Positions 51,840 through 60,314 are shown, counted from the first letter of the stretch. The stretch: 64,000 nucleotides of DNA from Actinophytocola sp963825445 (GCA_963825445.1 CAWGTM010000019.1:124001-188000), one strand, 5' to 3'. Made by a program: numbers and translations. Notes: generated from the sequence alone by a model not told the origin.

Positions 51840-52184
51840 TCAGGCGGAGCGGCTGCGCCGCACCTTCAGTTCCTGGAGACGCTCGGTCAGCAGGTCCTCG
51901 AGTTCGGGGATCGTGCGGCGCTCGAGCAGCATGTCCCAGTGGGTACGGGGCGGCTTGACCTTCTTGGTCTCGGGCTCGGTGCCGTCGATCAGCTTCGAGA
52001 CGGTGCCGTGGAGCCGGCACTCCCACATGGCCGGCACCTCGGCGTCGTCCGAGAAGGGCACCTCGAACTCGTGGTCCTTGGGACAGGCGTAGCGGATAGT
52101 GCGGCGTGGCGCGAGGTCGTGGTTACGATCTGTCTCGTAGCTGACCGCGCCAAGTCGGCTTCCACGGAGTACACGGTCGGCCAT
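51840..52184 (-). CDS. rbpA: RNA polymerase-binding protein RbpA
   Basis: A 114-residue actinobacterial RbpA. MADRVLRGSRLGAVSYETDR is the N-terminal tail, RYACPKDHEFEVPFSDDAEV the core domain, PAMWECRLHG its second strand set, followed by the basic linker (KKVKPPRTHWDMLLERR) and the sigma-interaction helix (IPELEDLLTERLQELKVRR). RbpA binds RNA polymerase and principal sigma factors, stabilises open complexes and raises rifampicin tolerance in Streptomyces and mycobacteria. The core has only one CxxH-like pair, so zinc binding is uncertain. AAAGGACG precedes the ATG. Adjacent to the rox pair. Confidence 0.95.
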   Translation of the reverse strand: MADRVLRGSRLGAVSYETDRNHDLAPRRTIRYACPKDHEFEVPFSDDAEVPAMWECRLHGTVSKLIDGTEPETKKVKPPRTHWDMLLERRTIPELEDLLTERLQELKVRRSRSA

Positions 52185-52239
52185 CGCGACGTCCTTTCGT
52201 TCGGCTCACAGTGGAGCCAGGGTGGTGCTCACCAAGAGC

Positions 52240-52265
52240 AACGCTTGGGTGGGGTAAAACGTTCC
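52240..52265 (-). promoter_or_regulatory. Sigma-R/SigH-type promoter of rbpA
   Basis: On the rbpA strand GGAAC (52265-52261), 18 bases, then GTT (52242-52240) match the sigma-R consensus GGAAT-N18/19-GTT. The start point would be about 48 bases upstream of the rbpA ATG. In Streptomyces coelicolor rbpA is a known sigma-R target, so thiol-oxidative induction is expected. Confidence 0.7.
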
Positions 52266-52422
52266 CGCCTTGCCACACCTGGTTGCTCAGGGTGACTTGA
52301 GTCGGCCTCGCTCTTTTAGCTTCCACCGTTGAGAGGGGCGTTAAACCTATTCGTGACGCGGCACTCCGGGGATTGGTGCGAGAAGTCGCCCACTTGGGGG
52401 AACAGGTTCGGCAGGATGGCCC

Positions 52423-53178
52423 TCAGGCCAGGCTGAGCTGGCCCTGCTTCGCCACGCTCGGGCCCAGGTCACCCAATCGGAAGTGCCGGCGGCACAACAC
52501 TTGGTAACGAACCGTAGCTGAGAGCGTGTCGTGAGCCCGGTCACCGTCCGTGTATGTGGTTGCGGTGTCCGCGACGAGGACCGTGTCGCCGGCCCGGACG
52601 ACCTCCCCGTCGCTGACCCGCGCGTTGAACCGGGCCGGCAGCCCGCACCAGCACAGGACGTCCACCTGGACCGGTTCCAGCTCGTCGGCCAGCTCGAACA
52701 GGCGCCGCGAGCCGGGGAACAGCTCGCTGCGGAAGTCGGTGGCGATGCCGAAGCAGTACACGTCCACCTGGACGTCGTCTGCCAGTTCGGCCAGCTGGTC
52801 GACCTGACCGGGAGTGAGGAACTGCGCCTCGTCGACGATCAGGTAGTCCACGCGAGCGCCCTCGGCCCACCGCGCCCGGACCAGCTCACGCAGGTCGACC
52901 GCGGAGTTCACCTCGATCGCCGTGCGGGTGATCCCGATGCGGCTGGTGATCTGGGGCTTGCCCGACCGGTCGTAGTGCACGAGCAGCAGGCCCTTGCGCC
53001 CCTGTCTGGCGTGGTTGTGGTCGACCTGCAGGGCCAGCGTGGACTTCCCGCAGTCCATGGGCCCGTAGTAGAAGCGCAGATGCCCGACCACCGGCACGGC
53101 GCGCCGCGACCCGGCGGCGGGCACCGAGGACAGTGCGTCGGTGGGATCAGGGTTGGGCGGCGTCTCCAGGGGCTCCAC
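52423..53178 (-). CDS. tdk: Thymidine kinase (type II)
   Basis: A 251-residue enzyme. The P-loop is FYYGPMDCGKSTLAL, DYLIVDEAQFLTPGQVDQL is the Walker B/lasso region with the catalytic Glu, and VYCFGIATDFRSELFPGS plus the zinc site CWCG-x-PARF and CRRHF are typical. The TK core starts at HLRFYYGPMD; the first 31 residues (GTG start at 53178) are a proline-rich extension and a shorter start is possible. It phosphorylates thymidine for salvage. On the same strand as the MFS gene, 15 bases after its stop. Confidence 0.85.
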   Translation of the reverse strand: MEPLETPPNPDPTDALSSVPAAGSRRAVPVVGHLRFYYGPMDCGKSTLALQVDHNHARQGRKGLLLVHYDRSGKPQITSRIGITRTAIEVNSAVDLRELVRARWAEGARVDYLIVDEAQFLTPGQVDQLAELADDVQVDVYCFGIATDFRSELFPGSRRLFELADELEPVQVDVLCWCGLPARFNARVSDGEVVRAGDTVLVADTATTYTDGDRAHDTLSATVRYQVLCRRHFRLGDLGPSVAKQGQLSLA

Positions 53179-53193
53179 GACCGAGCAGCCTAT

Positions 53194-54621
53194 CTACAGG
53201 ACAGCGGGCTCCGGGTTGCCCACCGCCCTGATGGCCTTGCGGACCGGGACGAAGAACATCAGGACCAGGCCGACGAAGAAGAAGATGACCAGCGAGATGA
53301 TGGCCGGTCGGTACGAGCCGGTGGCGCCCGCGACGATCGCGAACAGCGCCGGGCCCATCCACGACGTGGCGCGTTCGCCGATCTCGTACACCGAGAAGTA
53401 CTGGGCCTCCTTGCCCGGCGGCACCATCTGGCTGAACAGCGACCGCGACAGCGCGTTCGTGCCGCCCAGCACCAGGCCGATGCCCACGGCCAGCGCGTAG
53501 AACTGCAGCGCCTGCCCGGCCTGCACGACGTACGCGAAGCAGAGCACCGCGACCCACACCCCGAGGCTCATCATGATCGTGCGCTTGGCGCCGTAGTGGC
53601 GCGCCACCCGCCCGTGGAGCCAGCCGCCGACGAACGCCACGAACTGGATGACGAGGATGGTCGTGATGAGCACGGTGTTCTCGAAGTTCAGCTCCTCGGT
53701 GCCGTACTGCGCCGACACGTTCGCCACCGTGGAGATCCCGTCGGTGTAGATCAGGTAGGTGCCGAGGAACGCGAGCGTCAGGGGATAGGCGCGGGCCGCG
53801 CGGATCGTGTCGCGCAGCTCCCGGAACCCGCCGGCGATCACCGACCCGCCACGTTCGGGTCCGTGTGGCTTCTGGTGGTCACGCAGCCCCCGCAGCGAGA
53901 CGATCGTGAACACCACCCACCAGATGCCCGACAGCAGGAACGCGATCTGCGCGGCGTTGCCCTCGGTGATGCCCAGCGACTCGTGCGCCAGGTACACCAC
54001 CAGCTGCAGCGCGAGCGCCACCCCGCCGCCCAGGTAGCCGAACGCCCAGCCCCGGGTGGACAGCCCGTCGCGTTCGTCGGCCGTCGCGATCTCGGGGATG
54101 AACGCGTAGTAGATGGCCACCGAGGTGCCGTAGCCGATGTTGCCGAGGATGAACAGCACCACCCCCAGCTCGAAGTTGGTGCCGGCCACCAGCGCCATCA
54201 ACGCGGTGGCCGCGGCGCCGCCGAACGCGAAGATCGCGAGCATCCGCTTCTTGCTCTGCGTGCGGTCGGCGATGGCACCCATGAGCGGCACCACCAACAC
54301 CTGGATGACCGTGGCCACGGCCAGCAGGTAACCCCACAGCGACCCGGCCTGGAACGTCAGCCCGACGATCTCGATCTGACAGTCGACCAGCTTGTTCGTG
54401 CCGCCGTCCCCGTCGGACGGACACGGGTTGGGGCCGTTGAGCGCGGTGTCGGCCATCGCCGCGTCGGCCGCGACCGCGGTCAGGTACAGCGACCCGAAGA
54501 CCGTGGTGACCGACGTCGGGAACACCGAGTTGGCCCAGTCGTACCAGACCCAGGCCTTCTGCTCGCGCCGCCGGTCGGGCACGTCGCTGACCGTGCGATC
54601 GTCCCCGTCAACCACGCTCAA
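53194..54621 (-). CDS. MFS transporter, UMF1/Atg22-like family
   Basis: A 475-residue transporter with about 12 spans. The opening KAWVWYDWANSVFPTSVTTV is the signature of the UMF1 (Atg22-like) family, and PLMGAIADRTQSKKRML is the MFS loop 2-3 motif. An extra hydrophilic loop with two cysteines (NPCPSDGDGGTNKLVDCQIE) lies after the first span. I place the start at TTG 54619-54621 because GGAGA lies 5 bases before it; GTG 54615 is the alternative. Substrate unknown; the founding fungal member exports vacuolar amino acids. Confidence 0.85.
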   Translation of the reverse strand: MSVVDGDDRTVSDVPDRRREQKAWVWYDWANSVFPTSVTTVFGSLYLTAVAADAAMADTALNGPNPCPSDGDGGTNKLVDCQIEIVGLTFQAGSLWGYLLAVATVIQVLVVPLMGAIADRTQSKKRMLAIFAFGGAAATALMALVAGTNFELGVVLFILGNIGYGTSVAIYYAFIPEIATADERDGLSTRGWAFGYLGGGVALALQLVVYLAHESLGITEGNAAQIAFLLSGIWWVVFTIVSLRGLRDHQKPHGPERGGSVIAGGFRELRDTIRAARAYPLTLAFLGTYLIYTDGISTVANVSAQYGTEELNFENTVLITTILVIQFVAFVGGWLHGRVARHYGAKRTIMMSLGVWVAVLCFAYVVQAGQALQFYALAVGIGLVLGGTNALSRSLFSQMVPPGKEAQYFSVYEIGERATSWMGPALFAIVAGATGSYRPAIISLVIFFFVGLVLMFFVPVRKAIRAVGNPEPAVL

Positions 54622-54793
54622 GACGTCTCCTCGCAGGCTCGGATCCGCCGCTCGCGGGTCGCCCAGCCCTGATGATTCGCTCCGCAAGCTCCGCTCATCG
54701 AACCTCCATCCGCCGTCGGCACGCGGACCCTACCGGTCCGTCCACAGCGGATGATCACATTCGACGACCTGTTGCGCGGCCGACGCCAAACCC

Positions 54794-55456
54794 TTACCCG
54801 GAGTTGGTGCGGCGGTGACGCAACACCAGCCAGCCGGCGAGACCGAGCGTCGCGGCACCGGCCAGGAACACCACCCACAGCGGCAGCTCACTGCCGGGCT
54901 CGTCGGCCACCGTGTTGCTGCGTGGCGCGACCTCCGGCTGGGGTGTGGTGGTGAGGAAGCCCTGGGGAGCGTCGACGCTGGCGTCAGCGGCGGCCGGCGG
55001 GAACGACGGCCGCACCGCACCCCATTCGTAGGGTGCGCGCTGGTCGACGTTGCTCGGCGAGATCCTCACCCCGCCCGGCACGGTCACGGTGGCCACGTCC
55101 TCGTCGGGCATCAGCTGCTCGAGGGTCGTACCGATCGTCCAGGTGCCGTCGTGGGGGAACACAACCTCGGCCGAGTAGTGCCCGTCGGTGGCCGACTTCG
55201 TGCCGGGGAACAGCGCCTCGTCACCGTTCTCGTCGGTGGCGCGCAGCCCGGTCGGCTGGTCGGCGCCGTCCTGCATGGGGTAGGACCCGTGCTGGAGCAC
55301 CCAGTACCCGAACGTGTAGGTCACGCCCGCCTCGATCCGCGCGGGCGGCGCGTCCAGCACCGTCTCCGCCCACCCACCGGCCCGGGCCGCAGCGGGTGGC
55401 GCCGCCAGCAGCCCGGCCGCCATCACAGTCAGCAGCATGACGAGGATTCGCTTCAT
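54794..55456 (-). CDS. Secreted membrane-anchored protein divergent from an ECF sigma gene
   Basis: A 220-residue protein: signal peptide (RILVMLLTVMAAGLLAAPPA), extracytoplasmic beta-sandwich (GGWAETVLDAPPARIEAGVT, YTFGYWVLQHGSYPMQ, YSAEVVFPHDGTWTIGTTLE), a low-complexity linker and a C-terminal span (LWVVFLAGAATLGLAGWLVL) with basic tail. The sandwich resembles FixH/YtkA-type Ig-like domains. Its promoter is a mirror image of the sigma gene promoter, so I infer it is part of that sigma regulon. There is no clear Shine-Dalgarno. Confidence 0.7.
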   Translation of the reverse strand: MKRILVMLLTVMAAGLLAAPPAAARAGGWAETVLDAPPARIEAGVTYTFGYWVLQHGSYPMQDGADQPTGLRATDENGDEALFPGTKSATDGHYSAEVVFPHDGTWTIGTTLEQLMPDEDVATVTVPGGVRISPSNVDQRAPYEWGAVRPSFPPAAADASVDAPQGFLTTTPQPEVAPRSNTVADEPGSELPLWVVFLAGAATLGLAGWLVLRHRRTNSG

Positions 55457-55464
55457 GCTCTGAC

Positions 55465-55518
55465 TACACCGCTCAACCAACCGCGGTTCCGTGGAACCGT
55501 TACGGATCGGGCGGTGTA
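55465..55518. promoter_or_regulatory. Mirror-image pair of ECF-type promoters
   Basis: A GGTTCC-GT-GGAACC dyad at 55485-55498 supplies a -35 GGAACC to each strand. Each is followed by a 14-base spacer and GGTGTA (55513-55518 on the plus strand; 55470-55465 on the minus strand). Identical elements and spacing on both strands strongly suggest recognition by one ECF sigma factor. Confidence 0.75.
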
Positions 55519-55585
55519 TCAGAGGTGGTCGAGGAGGACACACACGGACAGCACGAAGAACGACGGCGAGACCGACAACGAGGCG

Positions 55586-56125
55586 GTGGCCCGCGCCCGG
55601 GCCGGTGACCGGCATGCCTACGCGCTGCTGGTCGCCCGATACACCGCGCTCGCACACCGGACGGCGTACCTGCTCGGCGCCGGCAGCGACGCGGAGGACG
55701 TGGTGCAGGAGGCGTTCGTGAAGGCCTACCGGGCGCTCGACACGTTCCGCGACGGCGCCTCGTTCCGGCCGTGGCTGCTGCGGATCGTGGCGAACGAGGC
55801 CAACAACCTGCACAGATCGTGGCGGCGCCGCACCACCCTCGAACTGCGGGTCGCGCTCACTCCCGACGCCGCCGATCCGGTGGAGCCCGAACGGGAGGCG
55901 CTCGCGGCCGACGCGCGCACCACGCTGCTGGCGGCCGTGAACACGCTGCCCCAGCGCGACCGGCTCGTGCTCACGTGTCGGTACTTCCTCGACCTGTCCG
56001 AGGCCGAGACGGCCGAGGTGCTCGCCTGGCCGCGCGGTTCGGTGAAGTCCCGCCTGTCCCGTGCGCTGGTGAAGCTGCGCCGCAAGCTTCCGGTCCCGCT
56101 GGCGGAGGAGGTGACCCATGACTGA
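55586..56125 (+). CDS. ECF sigma factor, start uncertain
   Basis: At least 179 residues. Region 2 is VARARAGDRHAYALLVARYT, SDAEDVVQEAFVKAYRALD and FRPWLLRIVANEANNLHRSW; region 4 is LPQRDRLVLTCRYFLDLSEA and AWPRGSVKSRLSRALVKLRR. The nearest in-frame start codon is GTG 55586, which cuts slightly into region 2; about ten family-like residues (KNDGETDNEA) lie upstream without a start codon. The GTG at 55525, near the expected transcription start, would be in frame only with a one-base correction. Overlaps the anti-sigma-like gene by 8 bases. It probably drives its own promoter and the divergent one. Confidence 0.85.
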   Translation: MARARAGDRHAYALLVARYTALAHRTAYLLGAGSDAEDVVQEAFVKAYRALDTFRDGASFRPWLLRIVANEANNLHRSWRRRTTLELRVALTPDAADPVEPEREALAADARTTLLAAVNTLPQRDRLVLTCRYFLDLSEAETAEVLAWPRGSVKSRLSRALVKLRRKLPVPLAEEVTHD

Positions 56126-56828
56126 CGACCTGGAGATCGGTCTCCGCGACCTCGGCGCACGACTCGACGTGCCACCCACGCCCGACGTCACCACGGCCGT
56201 CCTCAACCGCCTCGACGCGCCCACACCCCGGCGCCGGGTCCCGCGCCTGGTCCCACGTCTGATCACTGCCGCGATCGCCGCGCTGCTCGCGATCGCCGCC
56301 GCCATGGTCGTGTCACCGGCCGTCCGCGCCGCCGTGTTCGACCTGCTGCGCATCGGCGGCGTGGAGATCCACCAGAACGAACCCGCGCCACCCACCCCGA
56401 CGGTCGAGACGCCGCTGCCCGGTGAACGCGACGTCTCCCTGACCGAGGCCCGCGAGATCGTCGACTTCACCCTGCGTCTGCCCGCCGACCTGGGCGAACC
56501 CGATGCCATACGGGTGACCGACGACCGCGTCGTCACCCTCGCCTACGGGAACGTCCGCATCGACCAGTTCGACGGCAGCCTCGGCCCGTTCTTCGAGAAG
56601 TTCACGATGGCCGGCGACGTCCACCGGGTGTCGGTGGGCGACCGGCCGGGCATCTGGGTGGACCGGCCCCACGTCGTCCTCTACACCGACGAGCACGGCA
56701 CCACCCACGAGGAGGCCGCCCGGACGGCCGGCAGCACCCTCATCTGGGAGGACGGCCGCGTCACCTACCGCGTGGAGGGCGACCTCACCGAAGCCGAAGC
56801 GCTGGCCGTCGCGGAGTCCTTAAGTTAG
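56118..56828 (+). CDS. Membrane protein, probable anti-sigma factor
   Basis: A 236-residue single-span protein: cytoplasmic N-terminus of about 50 residues (MTDDLEIGLRDLGARLDVPP), a span (RLITAAIAALLAIAAAMVVS) and an extracytoplasmic domain of about 160 residues (VSLTEAREIVDFTLRLPADL, AYGNVRIDQFDGSLGPFFEK). The topology and 8-base overlap with the sigma gene are those of an anti-sigma factor, but no zinc-binding HxxxCxxC motif is present. It may sense an envelope signal. Confidence 0.7.
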   Translation: MTDDLEIGLRDLGARLDVPPTPDVTTAVLNRLDAPTPRRRVPRLVPRLITAAIAALLAIAAAMVVSPAVRAAVFDLLRIGGVEIHQNEPAPPTPTVETPLPGERDVSLTEAREIVDFTLRLPADLGEPDAIRVTDDRVVTLAYGNVRIDQFDGSLGPFFEKFTMAGDVHRVSVGDRPGIWVDRPHVVLYTDEHGTTHEEAARTAGSTLIWEDGRVTYRVEGDLTEAEALAVAESLS

Positions 56829-57193
56829 TCGAGGCAGAACTCGTTGCCCTCGATGTCCCGCATCACGATGCACGACTCGTTCTCCTCATCGGCTTCCAGC
56901 AGCCGCTCACGCACCGCGCCCAGCTCGATCAGCCGCGCACACTCGGCCTCGAGGGTGGCGAGACGCTCCGCACCCACGAGCCCCGTGCCGACCCGCACGC
57001 ACAGATGCACCCGGTTCTTCACGACCTTGCCTTCGGGCACCTTCTGGAAGTACAGCCGCGGACCCACCCCCGTGGGATCGACACAGTTGACCGTGCCCAG
57101 CGGCTCGTAGCCCAACACCTCACACCAGAAGCGCATGAGCCGCTCCTGATCCGCGCAGTCGAAGGTGACCTGGAACTGCCTGACAGACGCCAT
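56825..57193 (-). CDS. VOC family (glyoxalase-like) protein
   Basis: A 122-residue protein with two beta-alpha-beta-beta-beta modules: RQFQVTFDCADQERLMRFWC, EVLGYEPL, GPRLYFQKVPEGKVVKNRVH, and CIVMRDIEGNEFCLD at the end. It is the 'Glyoxalase_6' type, usually of unknown substrate. Its TAA overlaps the anti-sigma-like gene stop (TTAG). Confidence 0.82.
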   Translation of the reverse strand: MASVRQFQVTFDCADQERLMRFWCEVLGYEPLGTVNCVDPTGVGPRLYFQKVPEGKVVKNRVHLCVRVGTGLVGAERLATLEAECARLIELGAVRERLLEADEENESCIVMRDIEGNEFCLD

Positions 57194-57225
57194 CGCCCCA
57201 CCCTAGGGGCGCCCGCCACCCGTTT

Positions 57226-58011
57226 TCAGGTGGCCGCCGCCCACAGGCCGCGTTCCCGCAGCACGTCGCGCAGCACCCCCGGCCGGTCGGTCATGATCCC
57301 GTCCACCCCCAGGTCGATCAGCTCGTGCATCTGGTCGGCCTCGTCGATCGTCCACACGTGGACCTCGATGCCCTTGCGCCGCGCCGCCGCGATGAGCCGC
57401 TTGTCCACCACCGTCAACCGGCCCTGCCGCACCGGCACCTGCGCGATCCGCTCGTGCCCACGCCGGCTCCGCACGAACGCCGGCAGTCGGCCCGACGCCC
57501 ACAACCGGGCGATCGCCCCCATGCCCATCGACGTCAACAGGCCCTCACCGGCGGCCTCCCGCCGCACCCGCGCCAGCCGGCCCTCGCTGAACGACGCCAC
57601 ACACACCCGACCGAACGCGTTCGCCCGCCGTAACGTGGCGATCAGCGGCTCGATGGCCGACTCGGCCTTCACGTCGATGTTCAGCAGCGCGTCCGGCAGC
57701 TCCTCCAACAGATCGTGCAGCCTGCTGATCGGCTCCCGACCCCCGATCCGCGCCTTCGCCACCTCCCGCCACGGCAACCGCGCCACCGGACCGGTCAGGT
57801 CGGTCGTGCGATCGAGCACCGGGTCGTGGTGCACCACGACCACCCCGTCGCTGGTCGCGTGGACGTCGGTCTCGAGATACCGGTAGCCCTCGGCGAACGC
57901 GCGCCGGAACGCGGCCAGGGAGTTCTCCAACCCCGACAGCTCCTCGTAGTGCCACCCCCGGTGGACGAAGGCGCGCGGGTACGGGCCGGTGAGAAAGGCG
58001 TGGTCATGCAC
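57226..58011 (-). CDS. Glycerophosphodiester phosphodiesterase
   Basis: A 261-residue GDPD. Catalytic segments: AFVHRGWHYEELSGLENSLA (HRG and the general acid/base region), YLETDVHATSDGVVVVHHDP (E-x-D metal ligands and the second catalytic His), LNIDVKAE, and WTIDEADQMHELIDLGVDGI near the end. It hydrolyses glycerophosphodiesters to glycerol-3-phosphate and an alcohol. The GTG at 58009-58011 is chosen for domain fit; there is no signal peptide. Confidence 0.87.
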   Translation of the reverse strand: MHDHAFLTGPYPRAFVHRGWHYEELSGLENSLAAFRRAFAEGYRYLETDVHATSDGVVVVHHDPVLDRTTDLTGPVARLPWREVAKARIGGREPISRLHDLLEELPDALLNIDVKAESAIEPLIATLRRANAFGRVCVASFSEGRLARVRREAAGEGLLTSMGMGAIARLWASGRLPAFVRSRRGHERIAQVPVRQGRLTVVDKRLIAAARRKGIEVHVWTIDEADQMHELIDLGVDGIMTDRPGVLRDVLRERGLWAAAT

Positions 58012-58104
58012 ACCGTCGAGTGTGCCAAAACGGCGTGGCGGGTGAGTGCACGAACCGTGGCGAGATACCGTCGAGAACATGTCGCACGGAACGAGGACCG
58101 GCCG

Positions 58105-58464
58105 GTGATCGCTCCGGAACGGGTCAAGGTCAGAGCCGAGCCGCGCCATTGCGGCTGGTGCGGGCTGCGTCTGCCGGAGGAGTCGGCGGAACGCAAGGTC
58201 GGCCGACCCCGCCGGTACTGCTCCCAGTCCTGCCGGCAACGCGCCTACGAGCGCCGCTCCGCCGTCCAACGCGGCGGCCTGCCCGAAGACGCGGTCGTGC
58301 TGTCCGCCGCCGAACTCGCCGACTTGCAGGACCGCCTGTTCCAGCTACGCTGCGCGGCCGAGGACGTGGTCACCGCGGCGGACGACGGGGCGGCTGTCGC
58401 CGAGCTGAAGAATCTCGCGGCTCAGGTCGCCGAGAACGCTCATGGGCTCGAGCGGCTGCGCTGA
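58105..58464 (+). CDS. Small zinc-finger protein with coiled C-terminus
   Basis: A 119-residue protein. A putative zinc ribbon, CGWCGLRLPEES then GRPRRYCSQSCRQRAYERR (CxxC ... CxxxC), is followed by an acidic helical tail (AAELADLQDRLFQLRCAAED). The GRPRRYCS-x-x-CRQ-x-AY motif recurs in actinobacterial proteins and a variant opens the ECF sigma factor at 61646. GTG 58105 follows ACGAGGAC; an earlier ATG at 58006 is possible. Probably nucleic-acid binding; function unknown. Confidence 0.6.
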   Translation: MIAPERVKVRAEPRHCGWCGLRLPEESAERKVGRPRRYCSQSCRQRAYERRSAVQRGGLPEDAVVLSAAELADLQDRLFQLRCAAEDVVTAADDGAAVAELKNLAAQVAENAHGLERLR

Positions 58465-58523
58465 ACCCACCTGGTCGACTACGCTTCGTGCGCAATTCCC
58501 CAACAACCACCAAAGGCACCCGG

Positions 58524-60206
58524 ATGAGCAGCGACCACCCCTCACTCGATGAGGTGTTGGACGCCGCGGACACGGCCTTCGCGGTGACCGACCAACGCTG
58601 TCGGGTTCGCTGGTTGAACCGGGTGATGGCCGAACTGCTCGACCTCACGAGCGACCAGTGCCAGGGCCGATCGCTGCCCGCCCTGCTGGCCGGCGCCCCC
58701 GACAGCCCCCACGAGGGCCTGGTCATCTCCCAACGCTCGGGCGAGGACACGCTGCGCTGGCTCGAGGTCCGCTGCAGCCAGCTCGACGAGGGCCAACTCC
58801 TGTACCGGGTGGCCGACGTCAGCAAGTGGCACGAACGCAACATCGACGCCCAGCGCGACGAATGGCACCGCACCCTCATCCGCATGGCCGACGAGGACCC
58901 GCTGACCGGCCTGCTCAACCGCCGCGCCCTCACCAGGGAACTCGAACGCGAACTGGCCGTCGGCGACAGCGGCGCGCTGCTGCTGCTCGACCTCGACAAC
59001 TTCAAGGACATCAACGACCTGCGCGGCCACCCGGCCGGCGACCGCGTCATGTGCACCCTCGCCAACGTGCTGCGCGAACGCCTCGGCGAAGGCCACGTCA
59101 TCGGCCGGCTCGGCGGCGACGAGTTCGCGGTCGTCCTGTCCGACGCCGACGAGTACCAGGCCGTCGAGGTGGCCGACCGGCTCCGCAACGCCGTGGCCGC
59201 CATCCCGGTCACCGGAGGCGGCGGCACCACCCGCATCACCGTCTCCGCCGGTGTCGCCAGCTTCCACTCGGGGGAGAGTTGGCAGGCCGTCCTCGCCAAC
59301 GCCGACCTCGCGCTCTACGCGTCCAAGGCCGCCGGCCGCAACCGGGTCACCGTCTACGAGCAGGGCCACTACACCGACACCGCGCTGCGCGTCACGGTCC
59401 TCGAACGCGTCCGCACCGCGCTGGCCAACGGCGGCCTCGCCCTCCACGCCATGCCCATGGTCAAGCTCGGCAGCAACCGGGTCGTCGGCCACGAACTGCT
59501 GCTGCGCCTCGAGGACGGCCGCACCCCACGCCTGGGCCCCGGCGAGTTCCTGCCGGCCGCCGAACGCAGCGACCTGGTGCTCGACATCGACCGCTGGGTG
59601 GTCGGCACCGCCATCGACGCGCTGGTCGCCCACCCGTACCCGGGCCTGCGGTTCAACGTCAACGTCTCCGGCCGCACCCTGGAGGACGAGGACTTCGGCG
59701 ACTTCGTCCTCGACCGCATCAACGCCGCCGGCGTCGCCCCCGGCCGCCTCGGCTTCGAGATCACCGAGACCGCCGCGGTCACCAACCTCGCGGCCGCCCG
59801 CAGCCTGTCCCAGCAGCTGCGCGCCAGCGGCTGCCGCATCTCCCTCGACGACTTCGGCGCCGGCTTCGGCTCGTTCGTGCACCTCAAGCAGCTACCCATC
59901 ACGGGCGTCAAGATCGACGGCGAGTTCATCCGCGGCATCGACTACGGCAGCCACGACACCGTCCTCGTCCAGGGCATCGTCGACATCGCCCGCGGCCTCG
60001 GCCTGTCCGTGGTCGCCGAATGGGTCGAGCGGTCCACCCAGGTCGACGCGCTGTCGCGGCTCGGCGTCCGCGTGGCCCAGGGCTTCCATCTCGGCAAGCC
60101 CGAGCCGCTGTCCGAGCTGCTGGCCCGTCCCCACGGCAGCTGGATGCGCCGACCGCGACTCATGCGTGACCCCGTCGATACCCCGGTGTCGGAAAATACT
60201 CCGTAG
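58524..60206 (+). CDS. PAS-GGDEF-EAL cyclic-di-GMP signalling protein
   Basis: A 560-residue protein. PAS-like N-terminus (AADTAFAVTDQRCRVRWLNR); GGDEF domain at about 130-285 with DPLTGLLNRRAL and intact signature RLGGDEFAVV; EAL domain at about 295-540 with ELLLR in place of EALxR, NVNVSGRTLED, FEITETAA, the DDFGAGFGS loop, GVKIDGEFI and VVAEWVE. The GGDEF site looks active; the EAL domain keeps the main metal ligands but has a modified first motif. There is no membrane segment. Start ATG 58524 without a strong ribosome site. Confidence 0.9.
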   Translation: MSSDHPSLDEVLDAADTAFAVTDQRCRVRWLNRVMAELLDLTSDQCQGRSLPALLAGAPDSPHEGLVISQRSGEDTLRWLEVRCSQLDEGQLLYRVADVSKWHERNIDAQRDEWHRTLIRMADEDPLTGLLNRRALTRELERELAVGDSGALLLLDLDNFKDINDLRGHPAGDRVMCTLANVLRERLGEGHVIGRLGGDEFAVVLSDADEYQAVEVADRLRNAVAAIPVTGGGGTTRITVSAGVASFHSGESWQAVLANADLALYASKAAGRNRVTVYEQGHYTDTALRVTVLERVRTALANGGLALHAMPMVKLGSNRVVGHELLLRLEDGRTPRLGPGEFLPAAERSDLVLDIDRWVVGTAIDALVAHPYPGLRFNVNVSGRTLEDEDFGDFVLDRINAAGVAPGRLGFEITETAAVTNLAAARSLSQQLRASGCRISLDDFGAGFGSFVHLKQLPITGVKIDGEFIRGIDYGSHDTVLVQGIVDIARGLGLSVVAEWVERSTQVDALSRLGVRVAQGFHLGKPEPLSELLARPHGSWMRRPRLMRDPVDTPVSENTP

Positions 60207-60314
60207 TCAGGCGGATACGACCGGTGTTCGATTAGTGCTCGAGTGGCTGTCGGTACACATGAAGGACGTGGTTTTCCCTAGTCTTCCCCTCACGGGGCTG
60301 TGGCGGTGGTTACG

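Noticed and set aside
52531..54672. A 713-residue plus-strand frame opposite the thymidine kinase and MFS genes
   Set aside because: His/Asp/Gln/Arg-rich shadow translation of two well supported minus-strand genes.
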